NCBI GenBank assembly: GCA_035571835.1
Contig: DATNBU010000027.1
Coordinates: forward strand, 124,001 to 188,000
DNA: 64,000 nucleotides
Source: Candidatus Limnocylindrales bacterium
GTDB lineage: Bacteria > Desulfobacterota > Binatia > UBA1149 > CAITLU01
Direction: 5' to 3'
This document shows, piece after piece, positions 17,797 to 26,029 of the stretch; the stretch's first letter is position 1; each line of letters starts with the position of its first letter. The position numbers were made by a program, and so were the translations under genes. Below the pieces are notes generated by a model that ran no database searches, was not told the DNA's origin, and saw only the letters and a program-made list of their open reading frames with translations.

Positions 17797-18717
17797 TCAG
17801 AGCTTCGCGACGATCTCCTCGGTGACCGACCACAGGCGGTCCGCCATCGCGGCGTCGCGTCCATGACGCGAGGATTTCCCAATGTTGCAATCGTAGAAAT
17901 ACTCGCCCGAAACGCCGGCCAGCGACGGATGAGCAGTTACGAAGCACTGGGTGGCGGCGCCTTCCGGAATGCTCTTGAGCGCGATCGCCGAAGCCAGGCC
18001 GAGGGCAGTGCGCGCGATGACGTTCATGTGGCGGCCGAGGTTGGTTGCGATCACGCCGGGGTGCAGTGCATTGGCCGTCTGTTTCGTGCCGGCGAAGCGG
18101 CGCGCCAGGGATCGCGCGAACAGGAGATTCGCGAGCTTGGATTGCCCGTAGGCTCTCCATGGCCGGTAGCCCTTCTCGAACGTAAGATCATCGAACTGGA
18201 TACCGGTCGCGGGCGCCATGGTGTGCGCGTCGCTCGAAAGCATCACGACTCGCCCCGCCGGCGCAAGCCGGCCGACGAGGCCCGTCACGAGCAGGAAATG
18301 ACCGATGTGGTTGGTGAAGAACTGCAGCTCCTGTCCGTAGTGAAGCTCTCGTTTCGGCAGCGCCATGATTCCCGCGTTGCACAGAATCGCATCGAGCTTT
18401 GCGCCCGTGCCCTTGACGGTTTCGACGCATGCACGGACCGAGTCGGGATCGGAAAGCTCGCAGGCGAGCGGCACAGCGTTCTTTCCGAACGCGCGGCACG
18501 CCTCCTCCGCCTTCGCAGGGCTGCGCGCGGCGCCGAAGATCGTTGCACCGCGCATTGCCAGCACGCGGGCGCTTTCCTGTCCGAGACCCGAGCCGACGCC
18601 GGTGATGAGGATGTTCTGCCCGCGCAGGTCGAGGCCGTCGGTGACTTCCTCTGCGGTCGAAGCATAACCGAAGCCGTTGGCGCCGCGCCGGCCTTTGATT
18701 GTCGAGAGCAGGGACAT
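17797..18717 (-). CDS. Short-chain dehydrogenase/reductase (retinol-dehydrogenase-like)
   Basis: 306 residues; the ATG at 18717 has GGAGG upstream. Cofactor motif TGVGSGLG at 39-46, NAG motif CNAGIM, Ser in MLSSDAH, and the catalytic pair Tyr190/Lys194 in YGQSK. The overall layout (about 30 residues before the Rossmann motif, LHPGVIATNL near the end) fits the retinol dehydrogenase/WW-domain-oxidoreductase-like SDR branch. It reduces or oxidises a hydrophobic alcohol/ketone with NAD(P)(H). It is followed on the same strand by the P450 gene (94 bp between them) and may act with it. Confidence 0.88.
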   Translation of the reverse strand: MSLLSTIKGRRGANGFGYASTAEEVTDGLDLRGQNILITGVGSGLGQESARVLAMRGATIFGAARSPAKAEEACRAFGKNAVPLACELSDPDSVRACVETVKGTGAKLDAILCNAGIMALPKRELHYGQELQFFTNHIGHFLLVTGLVGRLAPAGRVVMLSSDAHTMAPATGIQFDDLTFEKGYRPWRAYGQSKLANLLFARSLARRFAGTKQTANALHPGVIATNLGRHMNVIARTALGLASAIALKSIPEGAATQCFVTAHPSLAGVSGEYFYDCNIGKSSRHGRDAAMADRLWSVTEEIVAKL

Positions 18718-18882
18718 CTTGATTCCTCCGTGCAGCGGTACGCGCCGCTACGTTTTGCTCGACACGGCTCCGTCGTTTCAGTGATGAAAAACGGCGGTCG
18801 CGGACAGCGGCAGCTTGCAGGGGAAATGGTGTGATCGCCAACGGCGGTTGAGCCGCTTCGCTGCATCGCATAGCCGTTCACG

Positions 18883-20043
18883 ATGGCGGTCTTGCGGAGA
18901 GCCGGAACGACCGGCGGCGGCCGGCAGGGTGGCGCCGAAGACACACCCGCGTCGCCGGGATCCTCCGATCTCACGATCCGTCCGGCGGCAGACAAACCAC
19001 TCTCTAAGGACGAGCGCGCCTTCAATCGTCTGACGGCGCGCATCGGCGAGCTCGAACGAGACATCGCCGCCGAGCGCGCGAAGCTCGAGAGCTTCCTCGA
19101 CCGATACAACGAAAAGGTCCTGCCGCTCGAGCAGGCCCTGGCACGCAGGCAGGTTGAGCTTGCGCGTGCGCTGGCTGACGCCGCCGAACGGCTGGCACTT
19201 CGAAACAAACAGAAAGACGCGCTGCGCGAGATGCTGGTCGACCTTTGCCGCGAAGCATTCGACGTCGAGAAACCGGATGCCGGGACCGAAGCGTTCTACG
19301 ACGAATGGTCCGAGGTTCGCTACCGCGAGGAGCTGCGCCGGGAGGCTGACGACCTGAAGCACGAGCTGGCCGACGACCTGCGGTCGCGCTTCGGCATCGA
19401 CGTCGACGTTCCCGAAGGCACGTCGCCGGAGGCGATGGCGCGGTTCTTCCACGAATTGAAACAGAGAGAACGAGCAGCAGCCCAGTCGTCCCCTGAAGAA
19501 AACACAAAGCGGGCAGGGCGCGCGGCGCGCCGTGGACGCGGCGCGGCCACGGCTCGCAGCCTGCGCGAGATCTATCTTTCGCTGGCGAAGGTTCTTCATC
19601 CCGACGTTGTCGCGGGCGACGAAGGTAAACTCCGGGAAGAGTCGATGAAGCGGGCGATCACGGCCTACCGCGACTTCGACGTGACCGCACTACTTGACCT
19701 CGAGCTGCGTTGGCTGGCCAGGGACAGTGCGCGCGGAGCACTCCCGGACGATGCGCTCCGGCGCTACATCCCCGCGCTCAGGCAGCAGGCGGCGCGTCTG
19801 GAGCAATCGCTCGAGGAAGAGAGTCGCGATCCCCGCTACGGGGCGATTCACTTCGTCGCATTCATGGACGAACGCTGGGGTCTGGCCGAGCTGAAGAAGC
19901 ATGCCCAGGAATTGCGCGAGGCAACCGAGAGCGTCGAGCAGATGCTGCGGTACGTGAAACGGTGCGAGGCAAAAACGGAGCTGCTGCGGCTGGTCGCCGA
20001 ATATCGCGAAGGCATGCGCCGCGAAATCGGGGACAGACACTGA
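18883..20043 (+). CDS. Coiled-coil protein with J-domain-like HPD motif
   Basis: 386 residues. Residues about 40-110 are a strongly charged coiled coil (ARIGELERDIAAERAKLES). After a basic linker (RAARRGRGAATAR), residues 228-260 read LREIYLSLAKVLHPDV with the HPD tripeptide at 239-241, the hallmark of DnaJ J-domains that stimulate Hsp70. A second charged helical region follows. It could be an Hsp70 co-chaperone, but the J-domain is incomplete by eye. The last six residues (EIGDRH) and the stop codon are encoded inside a REP-type palindrome, so the original C-terminus may have been replaced. The ATG at 18883 has no strong ribosome site. Confidence 0.75.
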   Translation: MAVLRRAGTTGGGRQGGAEDTPASPGSSDLTIRPAADKPLSKDERAFNRLTARIGELERDIAAERAKLESFLDRYNEKVLPLEQALARRQVELARALADAAERLALRNKQKDALREMLVDLCREAFDVEKPDAGTEAFYDEWSEVRYREELRREADDLKHELADDLRSRFGIDVDVPEGTSPEAMARFFHELKQRERAAAQSSPEENTKRAGRAARRGRGAATARSLREIYLSLAKVLHPDVVAGDEGKLREESMKRAITAYRDFDVTALLDLELRWLARDSARGALPDDALRRYIPALRQQAARLEQSLEEESRDPRYGAIHFVAFMDERWGLAELKKHAQELREATESVEQMLRYVKRCEAKTELLRLVAEYREGMRREIGDRH

Positions 20044-20077
20044 TTTCGCAGTCCTGCGAAATCAGTGTCTGTCCCCG
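20028..20077. repeat. REP-like palindrome, copy 1 (perfect 24-bp arms)
   Basis: Arms 20028-20051 and 20054-20077 are perfect reverse complements with a 2-nt loop; the outer part reads CGGGGACAGACAC. The same core (GGGGACAGACAC / GTCTGTCCCC) recurs at 36211-36260. Such GGGACAGAC palindromes are dispersed repeats in many high-GC proteobacteria and in my recollection are linked to REP-associated (Y1/RAYT) transposases. It overlaps the end of the upstream CDS and lies 5 bp before the convergent stop of the dehydrogenase gene, so it can also act as a bidirectional terminator. Confidence 0.8.
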
Positions 20078-20082
20078 AATTC

Positions 20083-22005
20083 CTACTGCGGCTCCATGCG
20101 GTAGATGCTGTTGTTGCCGTTGATGATGTAGATCTCGCCGCGCGCATCCTGGCCCCACGAAACCACGCCGACGAACGTAGCCCCCGCCGACTTTGCGTCA
20201 TTCGTTCGATCGGTGACGTTCGTCGCCGCTCCCCCGGCAATCTCGAACGTGTGGATGAACGCGCCGCACAGGTCCGAGAAAAAGTAGGTTCCCTGAAGGT
20301 CCGGCATCGAGCAGCCGCGGTAGACATAGCCGCCCATCACGGCGCAACCGCTGGCATGCGTGTATTCATGGACCGGAAACGTGAAGCCCGTCGGCGGGTC
20401 CGGGCACGGCGGGCTGTGGCAGGTGGACGCTTCGAAAATGTTCCAGCCGTAGTTTTCACCGCCGATGCTCGACGCCGGAGAGTAGTCAACTTCCTCGACG
20501 GATCCGGCGCCGACGTCGCCGATGTAAAGATCACCAGTCATGCGGTCGAAGCTGAAGCGCCACGGATTGCGCAGGCCCTTCGCCCAGATGTACTCGAGCT
20601 CGCTGGCGCCGCCCGCGTAGTGCGGGTTGGTCGCCGGCACGGTGACGAACGGCGCAGAGTCGTGGTCGACGTCGAGGCGCAGGAGCTTGCCGAGCATCGA
20701 AGCGTCGTCTTGCGCGTTCACGCCGGATCCTCCGTCGCCCATGCTCCAGTACAGGTAGCCGTCGCTGCCGAACTGCAGCTGCCCGCCGTTGTGGTTGGCC
20801 GCGCCCGGATGCGGCACGAGCACGAGCTCCTTCCTCGTCGATTCGTCGGCGGTGTTCGGATCGGAAACCTCGTAGCGAGCCAGCACGAGATCGCCCGAGG
20901 TGTTGGTGTAGCTGATGAAGAAACGCCCATTGCTCTCGTAGTCGGGATCGAACGCCATGCTGAACAGGCCGCGCTCGCCGCCGTTGGTCGTCAGGTCGCT
21001 GATGTCGAGGAACGGCGTCGGATCGATCGAGTTGTCCACGAGGTTGAGGATGCGAATGAGGCCGCCCCGTTCGACGACGAACACTCGCCTCGCATCGAGA
21101 CGCGGCGCCGTGAGGAAAATCGGGGCGATGAAGTCGCTGCTGACCAGAATCGCGTCGATCGAAGTACCGGCGGTCGTTTCGACACCGGTACAGAGCGCGC
21201 TCGCATTCTCGAGCTGGCACAGCGCCGAGCAGCCGTCTCCGTCGGTGAGGTTCCCGTCGTCGCATTCCTCGGGCAGCTCCGCGACGCCGTCTCCGCACTC
21301 GGGAGGAATGACGCAGATGCAGCTCTGGCTGCACAGGCCCGGACAATTCCCGTCGTCACCGATCTCGCACTCCTGAGTCGGGCCCTTGATCGCGTCGCCG
21401 CAAACCGGCGACAACGCCTGCACTACACTGCGGGCAGCGTCTTCGTCGAGATCACGAACGGCGTCGAGCTCGCCCGTCGTCGTGCATCCCCCGCGGGTCT
21501 CCGCGCTGGAGAACGCCGAGACCAGGCGCTCGTAAGCCATCTCGAGGCATTCGTCGTTCGGACCGAAGCCGCGCGCGGCGGGCTTTCCGTAACACGCCAG
21601 CCGGCCGCTGAGATAGCGGCCGGCGCCTTGCAGCTTGGTTGCCGCGCAGGCGCGCGCCTCGTCGGTTGGATCGGGAGTCAGTAGCGCATCAATCGAGGTG
21701 CGCGTGTCGTCCACGATGCCCTGGGCAATGGTCTCGTCGTCCGTCGTGACGCAGCCGCCGAGGAGCTCGGCCTTGTTGAAAGCCGATGCGAGCTTGCTTG
21801 CGGCGCGCGACGTGCACTCGGGATCGACCGCCTCGCCGCTTCTCAGCGCGGAGGCGTGGCACGCAAAGAACGACTTGGCGTACCTCGCGGCACCTTTCGT
21901 CTTGGAACCGCCGCAGCGATTGGCTGCGGGGTCGGCGGCAGACTGGCCGGCGCAAGCCAGGACGAGCGCGGCGATGAAGGCTGCAACGATGCGGCCCTTG
22001 TTCAT
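20083..22005 (-). CDS. Exported PQQ-type sugar dehydrogenase with Cys-rich N-terminal modules
   Basis: 640 residues; the ATG at 22005 follows GGGAGGGGAAACAC and a signal peptide covers residues 1-24 (IVAAFIAALVLACAGQSAAD). Residues 28-200 contain two copies of a four-Cys helical module (C-K-AxxY-C ... C-A-AFxxAExxGGC). A CGDGVAELPEECDDGN segment of DUF4215 type follows. The C-terminal ~390 residues are a six-bladed glucose/sorbosone-dehydrogenase-like propeller (VFVVERGGLIRILN, GERGLFSMAFDPDY, NHNGGQLQFGSDGYLYWS, GLRNPWRFSFD), a family that uses PQQ and Ca2+ to oxidise sugars or alcohols. PQQ binding cannot be proven here. It acts outside the cytoplasm. Confidence 0.87.
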   Translation of the reverse strand: MNKGRIVAAFIAALVLACAGQSAADPAANRCGGSKTKGAARYAKSFFACHASALRSGEAVDPECTSRAASKLASAFNKAELLGGCVTTDDETIAQGIVDDTRTSIDALLTPDPTDEARACAATKLQGAGRYLSGRLACYGKPAARGFGPNDECLEMAYERLVSAFSSAETRGGCTTTGELDAVRDLDEDAARSVVQALSPVCGDAIKGPTQECEIGDDGNCPGLCSQSCICVIPPECGDGVAELPEECDDGNLTDGDGCSALCQLENASALCTGVETTAGTSIDAILVSSDFIAPIFLTAPRLDARRVFVVERGGLIRILNLVDNSIDPTPFLDISDLTTNGGERGLFSMAFDPDYESNGRFFISYTNTSGDLVLARYEVSDPNTADESTRKELVLVPHPGAANHNGGQLQFGSDGYLYWSMGDGGSGVNAQDDASMLGKLLRLDVDHDSAPFVTVPATNPHYAGGASELEYIWAKGLRNPWRFSFDRMTGDLYIGDVGAGSVEEVDYSPASSIGGENYGWNIFEASTCHSPPCPDPPTGFTFPVHEYTHASGCAVMGGYVYRGCSMPDLQGTYFFSDLCGAFIHTFEIAGGAATNVTDRTNDAKSAGATFVGVVSWGQDARGEIYIINGNNSIYRMEPQ

Positions 22006-22097
22006 GTGTTTCCCCTCCCGTGCGGCGTCCCCCGTCGCACGGCCCCTGTTTATCGCGACCATGGCCGCGGAGGCCAGCCGTTTTTGACCGGAGATGC

Positions 22098-22775
22098 TTA
22101 CTTTCGACAGGCCCGGAAGTCGGCGTAGTCGCCCGTCGCGCTCGAGCTGGTCTCGTCCGCATCGGTAAGCACGGCGATTCCGCCGGGTTTCGGCGCGGCT
22201 TCGAGCTCGAATGCCGACAGGAAGTCCGATCGGACGTCGACCCGCTCGTCGGTCCACGTGCCTTTGCCGTCGGTCCCGCTGCGCAGCACGCGTACCTTGG
22301 TCAGTCCCATGTTCGATTCGAGGCGTGTCCCGGTCGGAACCTTCTCGCTCCAGATGTACTTGACCGCGCGCGGACCGCGAATGGTCGAGTACGGCACCAG
22401 CAGGTAGACGGCGAGCACGCTGTCGTTGCGCGACGATTCGCGTTCGTCGCCGTTCTTCGGGAACTCCATGGGCCGCCAGCGCCATGCGAGGATCGGGTAT
22501 TCGTCGAGGTTCCACTCGAAGGACCTGGCAGCCTGCTGGCCGAGGCCCACCGAGTGCGCGCGAAGGAATCGCGAACCGGATTCCTCCTGGACGGTGTAGG
22601 TCTTCTTCGCCTCGTCCTTGCGCACTTTCCAGCCGGCGGGGAACTCTCCGACTTTTGCGGCGGAGAAATTTTCGATCGGGATGCAGTCGTCGGCGCGAGC
22701 CGGCGGAGCGGCGATGGCCATCGAAACGGCGAGGATTGCGGATGGCAATGACAGAAGGCGGCGCGGGTTCCGCAT
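22098..22775 (-). CDS. DUF3047 exported protein
   Basis: 225 residues with a signal peptide (LLSLPSAILAVSMAIAAPPARA). The mature part (IPIENFSAAKVGEFPAGWKV ... YPILAWRWRP ... AVYLLVP ... YIWSEKVPTGT) matches my recollection of DUF3047, a periplasmic family of unknown function with a jelly-roll-like fold. The FPAGWKV and WRWRP motifs are characteristic. It lies between ftsH and the sugar dehydrogenase on the same strand, with 58 bp to the upstream ftsH stop. Confidence 0.8.
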   Translation of the reverse strand: MRNPRRLLSLPSAILAVSMAIAAPPARADDCIPIENFSAAKVGEFPAGWKVRKDEAKKTYTVQEESGSRFLRAHSVGLGQQAARSFEWNLDEYPILAWRWRPMEFPKNGDERESSRNDSVLAVYLLVPYSTIRGPRAVKYIWSEKVPTGTRLESNMGLTKVRVLRSGTDGKGTWTDERVDVRSDFLSAFELEAAPKPGGIAVLTDADETSSSATGDYADFRACRK

Positions 22776-22833
22776 GGATCCGATCTTCTATCTGGGCGAA
22801 ACCAACGCAATCGTCGTCGTGGCGCAGTCAGGA

Positions 22834-24849
22834 CTACGACGACTCCGGTCCGTCCTCTTTCGAGGGGAGGATTGCAGTGCCCACGTTCGAATCATCCGTG
22901 GAAACGGCTGCGAGGCCGGTGATCTCGCGGATCTCGCTCGCATCGAGCGACTCGGCCTTGAGGAGCGCATGGGCCAGAGCATCGAGTTTGTCGCGGTTGG
23001 CGGCCAGCAGACGGTCGGCCTCGCCGTGACACTCCTCGACGATCCGACGAACCTCGGCGTCGATCAGCTCGGACGTGGCCTCGCTGTAGGGTTGATGCTG
23101 GAAAGCCGCCGGCAGGCCTTCATCCTGCGGCGCGACGAAGCTGATCGGCCCGAGCTTGTCGCTCATTCCCCAGCGGAGAACCATGTGGCGTGCGATCTCG
23201 GTGACCTGCTTCAGGTCATTCTCTGCGCCGGTCGTTGCGATGCCGTAGACGAGCATCTCCGCGGAACGCCCGGCCAGCGAGCTGGTGATGCGCGCGCGAA
23301 GATAATCTTCCGAGTAACTCGTGCGGTCGTCGATCGGCAGCTGCCAGGTCACGCCGAGCGCCATGCCGCGCGGAACGATCGATACCCGGTGCACCGGGTC
23401 GCTGCCCGGCGTCAGCAGTGCAACGAGCGCATGGCCGGATTCGTGGTACGCGGTGCGTTCGCGATCGGCCGGCTGCAGCAGGATGTGGCGAGCCGGTCCC
23501 AGCGTGATCTTCTGCAACGCCTCCGCAAAGTCCTTCGCGCTGACCGCCGACATTTCCTTGCGTGCTGCAAGCAGCGCCGCCTCGTTGACGAGGTTTCGCA
23601 AGTCTGCGCCGACGAGGCCCGGCGTTTCCGATGCAATCCTCGCGAGCGAAACATCGGGATCGAGCGGGACTTTTCGGGTGTGCACCTTGAGAATCGCTTC
23701 GCGTCCAGCCCGGTCCGGACGCTGGACGACGACACGGCGATCGAAGCGTCCGGGCCTGAGCAACGCCTGGTCGAGCACATCGGCACGGTTGGTGGCGGCC
23801 AGGACGATGACTCCTTCTCGTGAGTCGAAGCCGTCCATCTCGGTAAGAATCTGGTTCAGAGTCTGTTCGCGCTCGTCATGTCCGCCGAGCTGCGCGCCGC
23901 TGCCGCGCGTGCGACCGATCGCATCGAGCTCATCGATGAATATGATCGCAGGTGCTGCCTCGCGAGCCATGCGAAAGAGGTCGCGCACGCGGGCCGCGCC
24001 GACACCTACGATCATCTCGACGAACTCGGACGCGCTGAGGCTGAAGAACGGAACCTCTGCCTGGCCGGCGATCGCGCGGGCCAGCAGCGTCTTGCCAGTC
24101 CCCGGCGCGCCGACGAGCAGCACGCCCTTCGGCATCGTTCCTCCAAGCTTCTGGTACTTCTGAGGGTTCTTCAGGAAGTCGACGATCTCGAGCAGCTCGT
24201 TCTCGGCTTCGTCGATGCCGGCGACGTCGTCGAACGTGACCTGCGGCTTTTCCTCGCTGTATCGTTTGGCGCCGCTGCGGCCGAGGCCAAACAGACCGCC
24301 GCCGGCCGCTGCCGCCCGGCGACTCATCCATACGAAGGCCGCAATCAGCAGCAGAGTCGGACCGAAGCTGAGCAGCAGCCTGAGCCATGACGGGCCTTCG
24401 ACGTCGACGGCCTCGACGACCACATGCTTGTCGTCGAGGAGCTCTTCGAGTCCGGGATCGGCAAAGGCGGGCCGCTGCGTCCTGAAATGTGCCGAGCCCT
24501 TCGGTTTGACGGCGCTCGCCGGTTCGCCGCCGGCAGGAGGCGACGCGGGCTCGGGCGTGTAGACCACCTCGGTCTTGAAATCTCCCGTGATCGTATCGCC
24601 CACGGCGACGATGCGCGTGACGTTTCCGGCGACGACCTGCTGCTTGAAGAACGTGTATGGAACTTCGATCGATGCGGGCTCCGGAAAGAAGGCAAGCCGC
24701 ACGAGATAGTTGACGAGCATCACGACGAGAAAGACCAGCCACCAGGGTTGGGGCTGCATCGAGCGCCCGCGGGTTGGCGTTCTCGATCCGCTGGCCGCGG
24801 CGCTGTCCGGTCGCTTTGCGGCCGGAGTCGTAGTGGAGCGGTCGGGCAT
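22834..24849 (-). CDS. ftsH: ATP-dependent zinc metalloprotease FtsH
   Basis: 671 residues. TM1 is at about 36-57 ([20 protein letters not shown]), then a short periplasmic domain, then TM2 ([17 protein letters not shown]). AAA+ module: Walker A GAPGTGKT from residue 247, Walker [12 protein letters not shown], and second region of homology [20 protein letters not shown]. Zinc protease motif HESGH at 469-473. It degrades misassembled membrane proteins and short-lived regulators. The periplasmic domain contains a Pro/Ala-rich insertion ([18 protein letters not shown]) not usual in FtsH. Its neighbours are not the tilS-hpt-folP genes that often accompany the housekeeping copy, so this may be a second paralogue (inference). 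Confidence 0.95.
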   Translation of the reverse strand: MPDRSTTTPAAKRPDSAAASGSRTPTRGRSMQPQPWWLVFLVVMLVNYLVRLAFFPEPASIEVPYTFFKQQVVAGNVTRIVAVGDTITGDFKTEVVYTPEPASPPAGGEPASAVKPKGSAHFRTQRPAFADPGLEELLDDKHVVVEAVDVEGPSWLRLLLSFGPTLLLIAAFVWMSRRAAAAGGGLFGLGRSGAKRYSEEKPQVTFDDVAGIDEAENELLEIVDFLKNPQKYQKLGGTMPKGVLLVGAPGTGKTLLARAIAGQAEVPFFSLSASEFVEMIVGVGAARVRDLFRMAREAAPAIIFIDELDAIGRTRGSGAQLGGHDEREQTLNQILTEMDGFDSREGVIVLAATNRADVLDQALLRPGRFDRRVVVQRPDRAGREAILKVHTRKVPLDPDVSLARIASETPGLVGADLRNLVNEAALLAARKEMSAVSAKDFAEALQKITLGPARHILLQPADRERTAYHESGHALVALLTPGSDPVHRVSIVPRGMALGVTWQLPIDDRTSYSEDYLRARITSSLAGRSAEMLVYGIATTGAENDLKQVTEIARHMVLRWGMSDKLGPISFVAPQDEGLPAAFQHQPYSEATSELIDAEVRRIVEECHGEADRLLAANRDKLDALAHALLKAESLDASEIREITGLAAVSTDDSNVGTAILPSKEDGPESS

Positions 24850-24925
24850 GCGTATTGTGTTCTAGGAGGGGCACGCGATGCATGCGAATTGCCGGCAGCG
24901 CCGCCAAATGGACGGGCGTTCGTCG

Positions 24926-25906
24926 TCAGCCGCGAAACCGCGAGGGCGTCTGTCCCGTCCACTTGCGAAACGCACGTGAGAAGCTGCTGGCTTCGCGAAA
25001 TCCGAGCGAGAACGCGATCTCGGTGATCGACCAGCGGCCCTCGCGCAGCAGGTTGCGGGCCATCTCTTCGCGTGTTCGCGCGACAATCTCCGCGAACGGC
25101 AGGCCCTCCTCGGCCAGTCGGCGCTGCAGGGTTCGAGCGCCGATCCCGAGCGCCTTCGCGATTTCCTCCTGAGACGGCTCGCCGGCAGGCAGCCTGTCGC
25201 GGATGAGCGCGTTCACTTTTGAAGCGAGGCCGGCCTCACCGCGCTCGGCGATTTCCCGGGCCATCACTTCATCGCTTCGCAGCGCCAGTTCCGCGTGAGC
25301 CGCCGGGAGTGCGGCGTCGATCAACGCCCGATCGAATTCGAGCACGTTCCCGTCGGCGCCGAACGTGACCGGGGCGCGAAAGAAGCGGTCGAACGCATCC
25401 GACGGAGACGGTCGAGGACGCTTCAGCGTTACCGAGAGCGGACCGCAGCGACGGTCTCCGTGCAGCGTGCGGAGCGTTCTCACTTTGAGCGACACGATTG
25501 CATCGACCGACTCGTTTTCCAGGCGTGCGTCGGGTGCGATGCTGATGATGAGGCGGCAGCGGTCGCCGTCGTCGTCGAGGCGATACTCCGCGGCATCGCT
25601 GACGATGCGGCTGTAGCGCACGAGGCGGGTGAACGCATCGCGCGCCGAAGCGCTCGCCAGAATCGCGACGCCGAGCGCAGGGAACGCAGGGAAAGAAAGA
25701 TAGCGCGATGCGAACAATCCGAAGCAGGGGTCGCCGGTAGCGGCGACGGCCAGCCGCCAGAGGCGACCCGTAGCCGTAACCGGCGCGCGGCCGGCTGGAT
25801 CGCGAAGGGATTGCTCGTCGATTCCGGCCTGGCGAGCCAGGCTGCGACCGTCGGTACCGCGGTCGTCGAGCGCGGCGACGATGGCCCGCGCCCACGATGT
25901 GAGCAC
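24926..25906 (-). CDS. AraC-family transcriptional regulator (Arabinose_bd N-domain)
   Basis: 326 residues from GTG 25906 (VLTSWARAIVAALDDRG), the usual opening of this family; a longer GTG start at 25963 would run through the operator-like repeats. The N-terminal ~200 residues match the Arabinose_bd/ligand domain (PF12625-type) of OruR/ArgR-like AraC proteins. The C-terminal ~100 residues hold two helix-turn-helices: EEIAKALGIGARTLQRRL and ITEIAFSLGFREASSFSRAF with the AraC signature. It is divergent from the desaturase gene at 26030, with two 21-bp-spaced direct repeats between them, so it probably controls that gene and perhaps itself. Confidence 0.88.
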   Translation of the reverse strand: MLTSWARAIVAALDDRGTDGRSLARQAGIDEQSLRDPAGRAPVTATGRLWRLAVAATGDPCFGLFASRYLSFPAFPALGVAILASASARDAFTRLVRYSRIVSDAAEYRLDDDGDRCRLIISIAPDARLENESVDAIVSLKVRTLRTLHGDRRCGPLSVTLKRPRPSPSDAFDRFFRAPVTFGADGNVLEFDRALIDAALPAAHAELALRSDEVMAREIAERGEAGLASKVNALIRDRLPAGEPSQEEIAKALGIGARTLQRRLAEEGLPFAEIVARTREEMARNLLREGRWSITEIAFSLGFREASSFSRAFRKWTGQTPSRFRG

Positions 25907-25931
25907 CGAAGGTGCGCGCGGCGAAGTCCTG

Positions 25932-25967
25932 TTGTCGTTTGCGGACAATCGATTGTCGTTCACGGAC
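25932..25967. promoter_or_regulatory. Candidate AraC operator: two direct repeats 21 bp apart
   Basis: TTGTCGTTTGCGGAC (25932-25946) and TTGTCGTTCACGGAC (25953-25967) match at 13 of 15 positions and are offset by exactly 21 bp, two helical turns. That is the usual geometry of AraC-family sites. They lie between the divergent AraC regulator and the desaturase gene. The assignment to this regulator is an inference. Confidence 0.6.
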
Positions 25968-26029
25968 GAGTGGCCCTGCGGCGGTCCTGTTAGCGTACCC
26001 CGTCGGTCGCGAGGACCGAGGAGGTACTC

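Noticed and set aside
24948-24960. GTCTGTCCCG as a third REP-like copy
   Set aside because: Only 10 bases match and there is no inverted partner nearby; it lies in the AraC coding sequence.
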